A DNA stretch of 64,000 bases, taken from positions 1 through 64,000 of the forward strand of contig CATLFB010000004.1 in NCBI GenBank assembly GCA_949927415.1. The letters are read 5' to 3'. This document shows positions 44,697 through 54,400 of the stretch, piece by piece. The stretch's first letter is position 1, and every line of letters starts with the position of its first letter. Source of the stretch: an uncultured Candidatus Melainabacteria bacterium. GTDB lineage: Bacteria; Cyanobacteriota; Vampirovibrionia; Gastranaerophilales; Gastranaerophilaceae. Position numbers and translations under genes: made by a program. Below the pieces are notes generated by a model, which made no database searches, was not told where the DNA came from, and worked only from the letters and a program-made list of their open reading frames with translations.

Positions 44697-44710
44697 TTTC
44701 AAAAATTTGC

Positions 44711-44746
44711 AAAAAAGAACCCTCCAACAAAGAGGGTTCTTTTTTT
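44711..44746. terminator. Rho-independent terminator of the ECF operon
   Basis: AAAAAAGAACCCTC, loop CAACAAA, GAGGGTTCTTTTTT. Confidence 0.88.
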
Positions 44747-44812
44747 GCAATAAGAACTAAAAAGCAGAATTCGTTATGCTTTTTAGCCGGTTACGTCCAC
44801 GTTGGGGGAAAA

Positions 44813-45886
44813 TTACAACTCCGAAACCTCAGAAATTTCCGGAATTTCTTTAGCCACGGCGCCGCCAAGTTTTTCAATTTTTTCGATTTGAGAAATTATA
44901 TTACCGTTTCCCTGCAATTTTTTAAGCGACGAATTCAAAGTTTCACGAATTTTCAACAACTCCGAAAGCAGTGCCGCAAACTTGTCGTGAACATTCGCAC
45001 AAAGCCTTGCCATTTCAAGAACGTTTTTGTTTTGCTTATCAATTTTATAAAACGCATTAATAATCTTCAAAGCCGCAAGAAGCGTCGAGGGAGACACCGG
45101 CATAACCTTATTTTTCCACGCAAAATCCCAAAGCGCGCAATCATCGCAAAACATCATTGAATAACAGCCCTCAATCGGAATAAACATCAATACATAATCA
45201 GGAGAGGTTTCCTCTTTTGAATAATCACGTTTTGCAAGCCCCGTAATATGCGCCTTCGCAGAATCAACAAACTGTTTTAGATGAATATTTTTCTCATCCT
45301 CATTATCGGCATTAACATAACCGTACCATGAGGCAAAAGAGGTTTTGCTGTCTATAAAAACGCACCTTCCTTCAGGCAGGTAAACCGTCGCATCCGGGCG
45401 GCCTTCTGATGAACTTTTTTGGATAGAAAATTCTTCACCCTCTCGGAGCCCTGAAGATTCAAGCACTCTTTCCAGAACAATCTCGCCCCAGCGTCCGGAG
45501 GTTTTGTTGTCGGATTTCATTACATTTATTAACTTTGATGTATCTTGCGAAATCCTCCCGCCGGCTTCTATAAAACTTTTGATATTCAAGTCAAATCGAG
45601 TAAAATTTTCGCTTTCGATTTTGAAATTTTCGTTTGAACGCTTTTCAAAATCCTCGATTTTTTCCTTAAAACGCTTGAAAAATTCGTCCAGATTGCTCCT
45701 GTTTTGTTCGCTCAAATTCACAGAACTCTCCTGAACAACCTTGTTTGCCGTATTTTCAAACGAAAGCCTCATCTGCTCCAACATAGAATCCGTAAACTTT
45801 CGCTCATTTCGACGGCTGAAATATTGCGGAACATAAACTGCAATTCCGCCGATTATAAACCCTGATATAAATAATATAATTTCCAC
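44813..45886 (-). CDS. rmuC: RmuC-family DNA recombination protein
   Basis: 357 residues. An N-terminal membrane helix (3-22), a coiled coil (about 30-115) and a PD-(D/E)XK-like nuclease domain with GRWGEIVLERVLE, E-G-R-P-D-A-T-V and CVFIDSKTSF. RmuC limits inversions at inverted repeats in E. coli; the exact reaction is not proven. Length is a little under the E. coli protein. A window rich in inverted repeats makes the gene notable, but no direct link is shown. Confidence 0.92.
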   Translation of the reverse strand: MEIILFISGFIIGGIAVYVPQYFSRRNERKFTDSMLEQMRLSFENTANKVVQESSVNLSEQNRSNLDEFFKRFKEKIEDFEKRSNENFKIESENFTRFDLNIKSFIEAGGRISQDTSKLINVMKSDNKTSGRWGEIVLERVLESSGLREGEEFSIQKSSSEGRPDATVYLPEGRCVFIDSKTSFASWYGYVNADNEDEKNIHLKQFVDSAKAHITGLAKRDYSKEETSPDYVLMFIPIEGCYSMMFCDDCALWDFAWKNKVMPVSPSTLLAALKIINAFYKIDKQNKNVLEMARLCANVHDKFAALLSELLKIRETLNSSLKKLQGNGNIISQIEKIEKLGGAVAKEIPEISEVSEL

Positions 45887-46154
45887 TAAAAATTCTCCCT
45901 TTTATTGATGAAATTATACCACAATCAGATTACACCAAAAAGATTACATAAAAATTACACCCTAAAAAAATCAACCATGCCGCAAAGCATGATGTAGACA
46001 TGGATTGAGGCTTTTTATCAATCCAAAGATGTAGGACATTTTCTCCTACTTTTTAAAGCCCAATATCAATCAGGGCATGGATGAACAGAGCCGGCTAAAA
46101 GTTGTAGTATGAATAGTGTAGAGAAAAGCAATAAATAATTTATAAAGGGGAAAG
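45887..46154. promoter_or_regulatory. Upstream region of the response regulator with hairpin
   Basis: 268 bases with no gene. GGATTG ... CAATCC around 46001-46023 forms a small hairpin. AAAGGGGAAAG at the 3' end is the ribosome site of the response regulator. No further motif is clear. Confidence 0.35.
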
Positions 46155-46859
46155 ATGATGAGAGAGTTCAAAAGAAAATCAAGAATTTTGTTAGTTGACG
46201 ATAACGCGGAGCACTTAAGAGGCGTAAAGGAGCTTATCAACCTTGAAACCAGCTATGATGTTATAGGCACAACAACAAGCGCAAATATCGCAATCAACTT
46301 AATCAAGAAATATCATCCCGACATCGTCCTTATGGATATAAATATGCCTGAAAAAGACGGTTTGCAGGCAATTCAGGAAATCGAAAGAGTTGAACTTGAT
46401 ACAAAAGTGATTGCTCTTAGCGGATATGACGATTCAGATTTAATCTTTAGAGCAATGAAACTCGGCGCAAAAGGCTATGTATTAAAAACAATGACATCAG
46501 CACAATTAATCTACGCGATTGACGAAGTTGCTGCAGGAAAAGTTTATTTGCCGTCAGCACTCTCTTCAAGATTTTTCGAATACTTCCAGCGCTCATTCAA
46601 AAACGAAGCCGCTGCACCTCAGGAAGAAAATCTTCTCACCTACCTCACTTCCCGCGAAGAAGAAGTTCTCGACCTTCTCACACAGGGCAATAACTACAAG
46701 GGTATTGCGGCAAAATTATTTATTTCGGAAACTACTGTTAAGACTCACGTAAACAACATTTTCCAAAAACTCCAGGTCAACGACAGAACTCAAGCTGTTT
46801 TATATGCTTTGAACAACGGATTTGCAAACAGAAGACGCCATGTAAAAGCAGCAGTGTAA
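46155..46859 (+). CDS. NarL/FixJ-family response regulator
   Basis: 234 residues; starting at the second ATG is equally possible. Receiver domain ~12-130: DDN (acid pair near 19-21), phospho-acceptor Asp in VLMDINMPEKDG, the KxxAKGYVLK lysine. A LuxR-type helix-turn-helix follows (~170-225): LTSREEEVLDLL, GIAAKLFISETTVKTHVNNIFQKL. Transcription activator or repressor for unknown genes. The cytoplasmic histidine kinase 256 bases downstream is the likely partner. GGGGAAAG precedes the ATG. Confidence 0.9.
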   Translation: MMREFKRKSRILLVDDNAEHLRGVKELINLETSYDVIGTTTSANIAINLIKKYHPDIVLMDINMPEKDGLQAIQEIERVELDTKVIALSGYDDSDLIFRAMKLGAKGYVLKTMTSAQLIYAIDEVAAGKVYLPSALSSRFFEYFQRSFKNEAAAPQEENLLTYLTSREEEVLDLLTQGNNYKGIAAKLFISETTVKTHVNNIFQKLQVNDRTQAVLYALNNGFANRRRHVKAAV

Positions 46860-46878
46860 AAGACTGTATACAATTTTG

Positions 46879-46910
46879 AAAGGTCTGGCTTGAATTCAGG
46901 TCAGGCCTTT
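46879..46910. terminator. Rho-independent terminator
   Basis: AAAGGTCTG pairs with CAGGCCTTT (one G-T pair), followed by T-run, after the response regulator. Confidence 0.7.
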
Positions 46911-46924
46911 TTTGAAGGGACTAA

Positions 46925-47088
46925 GGGTTAAGTGAAAGGTGAGAGGTGAAAAGACCGTATCGGGAGTTGATATTCGAAAAATATTCTGATTTTGAATAAT
47001 AAATAATACAAATTCACCGGATTTCACCAATTACAATCTACGTAAACGACTTTTCACCACTCACTTTTCACCTCCCTCCCCCCAACCC
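46925..47088. mobile_element. MITE-like inverted-repeat element, copy A
   Basis: About 164 bp. The left arm contains AAGTGAAAGGTGAGAGGTGA and GACCGTATCGG; the right arm, reverse-complemented, gives AGGTGAAAAGTGAGTGGTGA and TCGTTTACG. The centre is AT-rich and has no gene. The same layout and words recur at 60882-61059. Imperfect terminal inverted repeats, no coding and two copies fit a miniature transposon; no target duplication is clear. Confidence 0.6.
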
Positions 47089-47114
47089 ACCAGCCAAGCC
47101 TCAAAGGATTCCAC

Positions 47115-47783
47115 ATGCACACACAAAACGATATTCTAAAAAGCCAGGCCAGATGCATTTCGCACGAAATTCGCAACCAGATTTCAATATGCGATGTTTA
47201 TTGCGAAATAATCCGCAAACACCTTGAAAAAAACAATGTCTCAATCCCATCAGTAGACAACGCGCTTAACTGCATCCAAAAATCAGCAAAAATGGTTAAC
47301 AACTCACTTCTGGATTTAAAAAGCCTGAGCAATTACGAATATAAAACCGTTGATTTAAACAATCTGATTTTGCAGGGAATTGAACTTTCAAAAGTTTACG
47401 TTCATGAAAAAGAAATCGAAATCCTCTTTAACTCTTCCCAAAACTGCCTGATTTCAGTTGATGAAAACAAATTCCTTGCCTGCATAATAAATTTAATAAA
47501 AAACGCAATCGAAGCAATAGAAGAAAAAGGCCTAATCAAAATCGAAAACGGATTGTTTAAAAATTTTGCCTCGATAAAAATTTCAAATACCGGAGAAAAA
47601 ATTCCCGAAGAACTTGCAAAAAACATTTTTGAAGAAGGCTTGACCACCAAAAGTTACGGAAGCGGCCTCGGGCTTTTCATCTGCAAAAACAACCTGAAAT
47701 CTATGAATGCGGATTTGAACCTGATAAAATCAACAGAAAAATCTACAGAATTCGAAATCACTATTCCTATTAAAAATTCTTAA
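47115..47783 (+). CDS. Soluble sensor histidine kinase
   Basis: 222 residues, no membrane segment or sensor domain. The HisKA-like dimer helix has SHEIRNQI with phospho-H17, followed by the ATPase: N-box LIKNAIEAI (~119-127), NTGEKIPEE and GSGLGLFICK. It should phosphorylate a response regulator, most simply the NarL-type one upstream. Without an own sensor it may act as a relay or through a partner. AAGGA precedes the ATG. An inverted-repeat element separates it from its partner. Confidence 0.88.
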   Translation: MHTQNDILKSQARCISHEIRNQISICDVYCEIIRKHLEKNNVSIPSVDNALNCIQKSAKMVNNSLLDLKSLSNYEYKTVDLNNLILQGIELSKVYVHEKEIEILFNSSQNCLISVDENKFLACIINLIKNAIEAIEEKGLIKIENGLFKNFASIKISNTGEKIPEELAKNIFEEGLTTKSYGSGLGLFICKNNLKSMNADLNLIKSTEKSTEFEITIPIKNS

Positions 47784-47860
47784 TAAAATTTTGCCCGCAA
47801 TAACAAATATAAGTTATTTCTGTTTTTTATATTAATAAGGGAAAATTTTAAGGAAAAATA

Positions 47861-50800
47861 ATGGGATTTTTCAGTTCACTATCAGAAGTTGCAAAAAACA
47901 GAAACAATTTCAGCACCTGGGAAGCAAACCAGCGGGATGACGAAGCCCGCCGCAAAGAGTTATACAACCGCAGAAAATACACAGCAGAAGAACTCGAAAG
48001 CGCAAAACAGCTTGGCGAAAGAATAGTCGATGTTGTTGATATTATGGATAACCACTCGGAAAACGTCGCCGAAAACGTAGAAACCGCAGTCGAACCGGTT
48101 GTCGGCCTTGCGCCTTTGATTCCGACAATTCCCGCGGCACTTTTTTACATAAAAAAGATTGTGAATCCCGGAGAAAAGAAATTAAGTGAACTGCGCCGCA
48201 AACACCTTTATGAAAACGAAAATGCCATAAATTTAGCACGTGAAATTACAGATGATATTCACAAAACGCGCCCGAACAAACGAGGTTTTGATGCATATAA
48301 TTTCACATCAAAACGCAGCATAGATAAAATTAAAAACTCAGAACTCAAATCACGCGCAATGGAAATCCATAAAGCGTACATGAAGGAAGCAAAACCGCAC
48401 TTAAGAAAGATAAAAGGCGGAATTTTCGGCGTAATCGGGATAAGCATTGCATCATTTATTGCCGCAAATATTTATGCCGCAAAACTTCAGGTTGACAGTT
48501 CAAAAATTGCACGCTATCAGGCGCGTCAGCTTCTTGAGGACGAACGGGCCTTCGTAAACTTTACGCCCGAACAAATTGCCGCTGCGAAAAAATATATCGA
48601 AGAACACCCCGAACTAAAAAAAGAAAAGAAAAAAGATAAACTCAAAAGCGGTATGCTCTCAAGTATCATCAATGTTCTAAAAGACCGGAAAGCATACTTG
48701 CAGGCAAGAAAAAACGACACTGACGAATCCAAAAAAGTTTCAAGAACGCTCACCAGAGACGAACTTGTCCGCGCGAAAAAAGATCAGGAAGTTATCCAGC
48801 GCTCAGTTCGCATAATCAACAACGAAGCCGAAAAATATTCCGAAAACATGGAAGTTGCAGCAGGCATAATTCTTGGTTCAACTCCGATTGTAGGCGGCGC
48901 AATGGGCTGGCTTGCCGGACTTTTGATGAACAAAACCGGACTCACTGACAAAATAGTTTCTAATATTGTAAAAAAAGAAGGCAGCGAAAGCGCCATAGAA
49001 GCCTATAAAAGATTCAAAGAAATCAAACCCGGAGATCCCGGATATTCCACACGCTGGGGGAAATTTACGCAAAAACTCCTGGATGAAGTTCCGGATGCAA
49101 AAGCCGCAGATGCATTATCCGCATCGGCTAAAAAAGCGCCAAAGCATAACTATTTCAGCTACATCAAGAAACTTTTTGCCGCAGGAATGTCGCACAAATG
49201 GTCAAACACAAAAATTATCGGACTTATCGGTGCAATCATATCAAGTATTCCGGCGTCATTAATAGCCCTGAAACTTCAAAAATCGTCAGCCCGCGCCGGC
49301 CGCTACACCGCAAAGCGCGAACTTGAAAAAGATCCGCGAAACTTTATCGGCTACACCGAAGAAGACTACAATGAAGTTAAAGATGTCAACGGCAAAAAAC
49401 AAACCTTCGGCCAAAAAGTCAAAGAATACGCACTATTTATACCAACTGTAATAAAACAGTACTACGCTTATGACAAATATAAACGCACGGAATTCAAAGA
49501 ACATCAGCTTTTAATGGATGAACTTAAAAAAGCGGATGTAAGCGCTGAACAGCTGCGTGATGCCAAAAACCTCCAGCGCAAACTCTTCAACACCTTCGAA
49601 AAAGTCGACGACAACTCTCAGACTTATTCAGAATCAATGGAAGCCGCAATAGAAATACTTCAGCCCTTTGCGCTCAGCACAGGCGTTCTTGTAATGCTTT
49701 CACCGCTGATTTATACAGGAATTCAGGCAGGCAGAGGAAAAATAAGCGCCGCAACACTGCTCAAAAAAATCACAGACAAACTCAGCAAAGCAAGTAATTT
49801 CTTGAAAAGCAAAACCTTCAAAAAATATCTTGATGATGTTGCAAAGAAAATTCCTCATAAAGTCGGAAACGTTGAACTTCAAAACAAACCCATTGCATCT
49901 ATGCTTGCAAATATCGACTTCAAAAACGACACAATCGGCGAAGTCGGCACAAAAATTATCAAAAATATTCAGGCAAGTTCGGGTAATTTCCGCTCAATGA
50001 GCAATTTTGAACAAATAAAACTTATTGAAAGCATAGAAAATTCGATTAAAAACACCAAAGCCGTCTTTGATATAGAAAATCCTTCAATCAACGCATCAAT
50101 TGACAGCACTCTCAATCTTTTGAAATGCCTGAAAGGAATAGCTTTTGATAAGCAGGTTCGCGCAAATATGCTTGACATTTTTATTAAAAACACTGAGGCA
50201 ATCCGCACAATGCCCGAACGCGATTTCAAATTCGCAATGATGAAATATGCAGACATTATCTGCGAATCTATCGGGGAGGATAAAATCAGAAGATTTGCGC
50301 AAAATCTTCCGCAATTTGCAGAAGATTTCCCCGAAACCGCAGATTTCATAAACAAATTCGTCAAACGCCACGGCGAAAATATGACTATGTTTGACCTCAA
50401 AGCGTTCAAAAAAGCGTTTGTCGACATTATTGACAAAAAAGACTATGCCGATATTTCAGGACAAATCGACAAATTCTTCTCTCAGAACTTTTCTAAAGAA
50501 GCTTTCCCGTACAAATTAACCGACATCCCGACAGCAATAGACAAAATGGTTGAATATGCAAACCAATCAATGAAACGAAATCCGCACTTTGACGCCTCCC
50601 GCGCGCTTGAAGGCAAAATCACGACAGAGACAGGCGAATCTGCTCTTAAAGGCACAATATCAAAATTTTCAAATCCGATAGAATATTTGAAATCTTTTGA
50701 AACAAAAGTAAAAACAATGTCTGATGACGAATTTTACAAAATGGTCGACCGCATAGGTATATCAATCATGGACAAGAAAACAATGCTTGAAATTCTCCCG

Positions 50801-51244
50801 AAACTTGAAAAAATCCTTAATAACATCCCGAAAGACGAACTAAAAACAATCGGCAAAACGCTTTTTGAAGAATTCCAAAAACATCCTGACGAATTTATAA
50901 AAGCGCTCAAATCCGGCAATTTAGCAACCGTATTTTTAACAGACTCACTGATAAAAACTGCAGCCGCCGCCGGCATAAGCTGGGCCGCTCTAAACATAGC
51001 GCTTATCTGGATTATCCAGACATGGCTTGCCGACATTCAACTGAAAGCCGGACGTTTAGGGGTTATGAAGGCCATCGAATCACTTGAAGATCCGGCATAT
51101 TACGCAGATATTGAACCGGACGCGCCAAAAGATTCCACCCAGAATCAATCCGCAAATCCCACACCGGCAAACACCTTAGCGCAATCAAATACAGCAGACA
51201 CAGCCCTTCAAACAGGAAGCCTTTTGAAAAAATTTCAGAAATAA
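47861..51244 (+). CDS. Giant membrane protein with three tandem modules
   Basis: 1127 residues. Three repeats of one module are visible: each has a charged helix, an S-E-N/S-x-x-(A/S) stretch followed by a hydrophobic segment (near residues 65-100, 310-350, 575-610), and a later hydrophobic segment then a basic arm with K-L-Q-x-x-S-S-x-x-x-R-Y-x-A (near 190-230, 450-490 and, weaker, 1050-1090). The last module is longer, with a helical insertion (700-1000). AAGGAAAAATA precedes the ATG. Same protein family as the genes at 20346 and 38004. Function unknown. Confidence 0.65.
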   Translation: MGFFSSLSEVAKNRNNFSTWEANQRDDEARRKELYNRRKYTAEELESAKQLGERIVDVVDIMDNHSENVAENVETAVEPVVGLAPLIPTIPAALFYIKKIVNPGEKKLSELRRKHLYENENAINLAREITDDIHKTRPNKRGFDAYNFTSKRSIDKIKNSELKSRAMEIHKAYMKEAKPHLRKIKGGIFGVIGISIASFIAANIYAAKLQVDSSKIARYQARQLLEDERAFVNFTPEQIAAAKKYIEEHPELKKEKKKDKLKSGMLSSIINVLKDRKAYLQARKNDTDESKKVSRTLTRDELVRAKKDQEVIQRSVRIINNEAEKYSENMEVAAGIILGSTPIVGGAMGWLAGLLMNKTGLTDKIVSNIVKKEGSESAIEAYKRFKEIKPGDPGYSTRWGKFTQKLLDEVPDAKAADALSASAKKAPKHNYFSYIKKLFAAGMSHKWSNTKIIGLIGAIISSIPASLIALKLQKSSARAGRYTAKRELEKDPRNFIGYTEEDYNEVKDVNGKKQTFGQKVKEYALFIPTVIKQYYAYDKYKRTEFKEHQLLMDELKKADVSAEQLRDAKNLQRKLFNTFEKVDDNSQTYSESMEAAIEILQPFALSTGVLVMLSPLIYTGIQAGRGKISAATLLKKITDKLSKASNFLKSKTFKKYLDDVAKKIPHKVGNVELQNKPIASMLANIDFKNDTIGEVGTKIIKNIQASSGNFRSMSNFEQIKLIESIENSIKNTKAVFDIENPSINASIDSTLNLLKCLKGIAFDKQVRANMLDIFIKNTEAIRTMPERDFKFAMMKYADIICESIGEDKIRRFAQNLPQFAEDFPETADFINKFVKRHGENMTMFDLKAFKKAFVDIIDKKDYADISGQIDKFFSQNFSKEAFPYKLTDIPTAIDKMVEYANQSMKRNPHFDASRALEGKITTETGESALKGTISKFSNPIEYLKSFETKVKTMSDDEFYKMVDRIGISIMDKKTMLEILPKLEKILNNIPKDELKTIGKTLFEEFQKHPDEFIKALKSGNLATVFLTDSLIKTAAAAGISWAALNIALIWIIQTWLADIQLKAGRLGVMKAIESLEDPAYYADIEPDAPKDSTQNQSANPTPANTLAQSNTADTALQTGSLLKKFQK

Positions 51245-51279
51245 AGTCATTTCCTGAGCCGGCGTGCTTCCCCTAAAAT

Positions 51280-52146
51280 TTAAACAATATCTTTGAAAAT
51301 TAAAACATCCGACGTTGTATTTTCAAGAACGCGCTTGCTGACCGAACCGAGCAAAAAGTCCTGCATTTTAGTTTTGCCCTTGCTTCCGAGAACAATCAGG
51401 TCAATTTGTCTCGATTTTGCAAAGTCAATAATTTTCTGCGCAGGATTTCCGGAAAGTATAATCGCATCGAGCGGCTCGTAACCTTTTGTTTTAAATCTTT
51501 CACGAAGTTCATTCAAAGTACTGTAAGAATACTTTTCCTGCTGTTCTTCAATCGCCAGAATCCAGTTAGAATCGAGGGTTCCGTCCAGAAACAGTGTGTC
51601 TGGCGTTTCGTTAACCGTGCACAAATAAATTTCTTTGCCGTCAAGATTTAGATTTTCAAGCGCCTTTGTAACGGCAATATTTGCGCTCTCGGTTCCGTCA
51701 GTCGCAAACAATACCCGCATTTTGCCGTTTTCCTCTTTTGAAATATATGTTGAAATATTTTCATTATAAGCAATTTCTCTTGAAACAGAACCAAGCCATT
51801 TTTGAATGCCCTTTTTGCCGTGAGAGCCCATTAGAATTATGTCATAATGCTCTTTTTGCGCCTGTTCGATAATACATTCTATCGCACTTCCGCAGTGTTT
51901 GATTTTTTCTCCGAAAAGCAATTCATACTTTTCAACCTCGCGCTTCGCGTAATCAAGAATATTATCAGCAATATTTGCACAGCTTATTGAAAATCCTTCT
52001 GATTCAATCACCGCATCATCCGGCAAAAAACTCCAGTCGATTACGCAAATAGTGTCAACAAGCGTATTTTCAGGCGCCCATTTTGAAAAATTGTGCAGTG
52101 CATTAAAACTTATCTTTGAACCGTCCGTGCAAAATAGTACTTTCAT
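51280..52146 (-). CDS. Tandem universal stress protein (UspA family)
   Basis: 288 residues made of two Usp domains (about 1-140 and 142-288). Both carry the ATP-binding G-x-x-G-(9)-G-S/T motif: GSHGKKGIQKWLGSVSREI and GSKGKTKMQDFLLGSVSKRV. Each starts with the K-V-L-F-C-T-D-G-S / R-V-L-F-A-T-D-G-T strand. Usp proteins bind ATP or AMP and help in starvation and stress survival. AAGGAG precedes the ATG. A lone gene. Confidence 0.9.
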   Translation of the reverse strand: MKVLFCTDGSKISFNALHNFSKWAPENTLVDTICVIDWSFLPDDAVIESEGFSISCANIADNILDYAKREVEKYELLFGEKIKHCGSAIECIIEQAQKEHYDIILMGSHGKKGIQKWLGSVSREIAYNENISTYISKEENGKMRVLFATDGTESANIAVTKALENLNLDGKEIYLCTVNETPDTLFLDGTLDSNWILAIEEQQEKYSYSTLNELRERFKTKGYEPLDAIILSGNPAQKIIDFAKSRQIDLIVLGSKGKTKMQDFLLGSVSKRVLENTTSDVLIFKDIV

Positions 52147-52280
52147 AATTTTCTCCTTATTTTTTTATTTATCCTTAATATAAATTATGTTAAGGAAAAT
52201 TAAATTATCTGGTATTCTATATTTTTTTCTGTTATTATGTTAACAGTTAAGAATTATTCTCAGGATGAAGTTGTATTGCC

Positions 52281-52892
52281 ATGCCAGCAGAACAAAAGGT
52301 TAACCTAAGGGATTACAAAAATTTAATCGAAACTATTGCAAAGGTTGAGTATCAAAAATTTTCGGTATCACATTTAATTGACTTACCGGAATTAATAAAT
52401 ATTGGCAACCACACACTTTATCTGCTTTTCAAAAACAATTCACCTGAATCATACAACAATACCTACCTTTCCACTGCGATAAAATGGGCAATCAGAAACG
52501 AAGTAAGACGCCGCTACAAGTGGTACTCACTCAAAAACCGCAAACAGCAAATGCTTGAGGCTGAAGAAGAGCAGGAAGTTCGTGTAGAAGTTTACAAAAC
52601 AATCCTCTCGATTGACGAAATGCAGGATGCGGAAGTTCCGACCCAAATCAAGGCTGAGGAAAAAACTCCCGAAGAATCAGTAGAATTTTCAGAATTAAAA
52701 GCGCAAATTTTGGAAGCAATGACACGTCTTCCGAAACGCGAAAGAGAATTAATTGAATACAAGTTCTTTAAAGAGAAAAAACTCCGCGAAATCTCTGAAG
52801 AATTCAACATTTCACAATCAAGAATATCAAGAATTATTCAATCCGGACTGGATAAAATAAAAAAAGACTTAAAAAAACAGGGGATAATTTAA
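52281..52892 (+). CDS. Sigma-70-family RNA polymerase sigma factor
   Basis: 203 residues. An N-terminal helical region with region-2-like TYLSTAIKWAIRNEVRRRYKW (~66-86), a Glu-rich middle and a clear region 4 (150-200): LPKRERELIEYKFFKEKKL, EISEEFNISQSRISRIIQSGL, KIKKDL. Larger than an ECF factor and lacking a full sigma-70 core, it resembles SigB/SigF or WhiG-type factors. It is five bases upstream of gcvPB and probably co-transcribed. AGGATGAAG lies well before the ATG. Confidence 0.82.
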   Translation: MPAEQKVNLRDYKNLIETIAKVEYQKFSVSHLIDLPELINIGNHTLYLLFKNNSPESYNNTYLSTAIKWAIRNEVRRRYKWYSLKNRKQQMLEAEEEQEVRVEVYKTILSIDEMQDAEVPTQIKAEEKTPEESVEFSELKAQILEAMTRLPKRERELIEYKFFKEKKLREISEEFNISQSRISRIIQSGLDKIKKDLKKQGII

Positions 52893-52897
52893 AATAA

Positions 52898-54322
52898 ATG
52901 AAAACAATTTTCGAAAAAAGCTGTAATATAAACGGTATTACGCTTACAGATGAGGTTTTGGACGCAGACTTTATTGACGAAAAATTCAAACGGCAGGGAG
53001 ATATCGGTCTTCCGCTTTTGAGCGAATTAGAGGTTTTGCGCCACTACAAAGAACTTTCTGACAAAAACTTCTGTATTGAAAAGGGTTTTTATCCGCTCGG
53101 CTCCTGCACAATGAAATATAACCCAAAAGTTAATGAAGTTCTGGCATCTTTAGACGGATTTGCAAATCTTCATCCGTCGCAATCAGACAAAGATTGTCAG
53201 GGCGCGCTTGAATTGATGTACAAACTTCAAAACGCCTTAAAAAAAGTCACCGGAATGGATGCAATTACGCTCCAGCCGGCTGCCGGCGCTCATGGTGAAT
53301 TGTGCGGAATGATGGTTATCAAAAAACATTTTGAAACAAAAGGCGAAAAGAGAACAAAAGTAATTGTGCCGGATTCAGCCCATGGCACCAACCCTGCAAG
53401 CGCGGCTCTTTGCGGATTTGAAATTATTTCAGTCAAATCAAACGCAAAAGGTCAGGTTGACGTTGAGGATTTGAAAAGCATTTTGACGCCTGACGTTGCG
53501 GCAATAATGATGACAAACCCGAATACGCTCGGACTTTTTGAAGAAAATGTGCTTGAGATATCAGAGTTGATGCATAAAAACGGTTCGCTTTTGTATTATG
53601 ACGGAGCGAATTTCAACGCAATTATGGGTCACACGAACCCGAAACTTATGGGATTTGATGTAGTGCATTTGAATCTTCACAAAACATTCGCCACCCCCCA
53701 TGGCGGCGGCGGCCCGGGAGCGGGTCCGGTCGGAGTTGTTGAAGAATTAAAAGAATTTTTGCCGGTGCCTGTAATTGATTTTGACGGCAATAAATATTAC
53801 AGAAAATACGATTTAAAACATTCTATCGGAAAAGTTCGTGATTTTTGCGGAAGTTTCGGAGTTTTAGTAAGGGCTTACGCTTATATTTTAATGATGGGCG
53901 AAAACCTCAAAGAAGCAAGCGAAAACGCAGTTTTGAACGCAAATTATCTGAAAGAAAAGCTGAAAAAATATTATCATCTTCCATATAATGTTCAATGCAT
54001 GCATGAATTTGTGCTTTCGGGAGAAGATTTGAAACATAAAACCGGCGTTTCCACTCTAAACATTGCAAAGGCGCTTATGGATGAAAATACGCATCCGCCA
54101 ACGGTTTACTTCCCGCTGATAGTCCATGAAGCAATGATGATTGAACCAACCGAGAGCGAAACTAAAGAGCGGCTGGATGAATTTGTTGATACTATGATTA
54201 AAATATACAACGAGGCAAATACAAACCCTGAAAATGTAACTTCGGCACCGCACACAACACCCGTAAAACGTGTTGATGAAACCCTTGCGGCACGCCATCC
54301 GGATTTGAATTTTAAAGAATAG
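52898..54322 (+). CDS. gcvPB: Glycine decarboxylase subunit 2 (P-protein, beta chain)
   Basis: 474 residues, typical for the split P-protein. It decarboxylates glycine using pyridoxal phosphate and passes the aminomethyl group to GcvH. K262 in LNLHKTFATPHGGGGPG binds the cofactor. Also YPLGSCTMKYNPK (~66-77), DSAHGTNPASA and YYDGANFNA. The partner GcvPA, GcvT and GcvH are not in the window, so the complex is completed elsewhere. It lies directly behind a sigma factor gene. Confidence 0.95.
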   Translation: MKTIFEKSCNINGITLTDEVLDADFIDEKFKRQGDIGLPLLSELEVLRHYKELSDKNFCIEKGFYPLGSCTMKYNPKVNEVLASLDGFANLHPSQSDKDCQGALELMYKLQNALKKVTGMDAITLQPAAGAHGELCGMMVIKKHFETKGEKRTKVIVPDSAHGTNPASAALCGFEIISVKSNAKGQVDVEDLKSILTPDVAAIMMTNPNTLGLFEENVLEISELMHKNGSLLYYDGANFNAIMGHTNPKLMGFDVVHLNLHKTFATPHGGGGPGAGPVGVVEELKEFLPVPVIDFDGNKYYRKYDLKHSIGKVRDFCGSFGVLVRAYAYILMMGENLKEASENAVLNANYLKEKLKKYYHLPYNVQCMHEFVLSGEDLKHKTGVSTLNIAKALMDENTHPPTVYFPLIVHEAMMIEPTESETKERLDEFVDTMIKIYNEANTNPENVTSAPHTTPVKRVDETLAARHPDLNFKE

Positions 54323-54337
54323 CAAAATCAAAAAAAA

Positions 54338-54356
54338 GCCGGCGTCATTCCCGGCA
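54338..54356. terminator. Weak terminator-like hairpin
   Basis: GCCGG and CCGGC with a nine-base loop, flanked by A-runs, 16 bases past the gcvPB stop. The T-run is short, so termination is uncertain. Confidence 0.4.
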
Positions 54357-54400
54357 AAAATGTTTACACCCACGAATGACCAAACTGAAAGGCAAATAAA

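Noticed and set aside
44636..45160. Plus-strand frame of 174 codons opposite rmuC
   Set aside because: It overlaps a strong terminator and the well-supported rmuC gene; codon pattern is that of a shadow frame.
49969..50436. Long minus-strand frame inside the 1127-residue gene
   Set aside because: The plus-strand protein is continuous and typical for the family; the antisense frame has no ribosome site.
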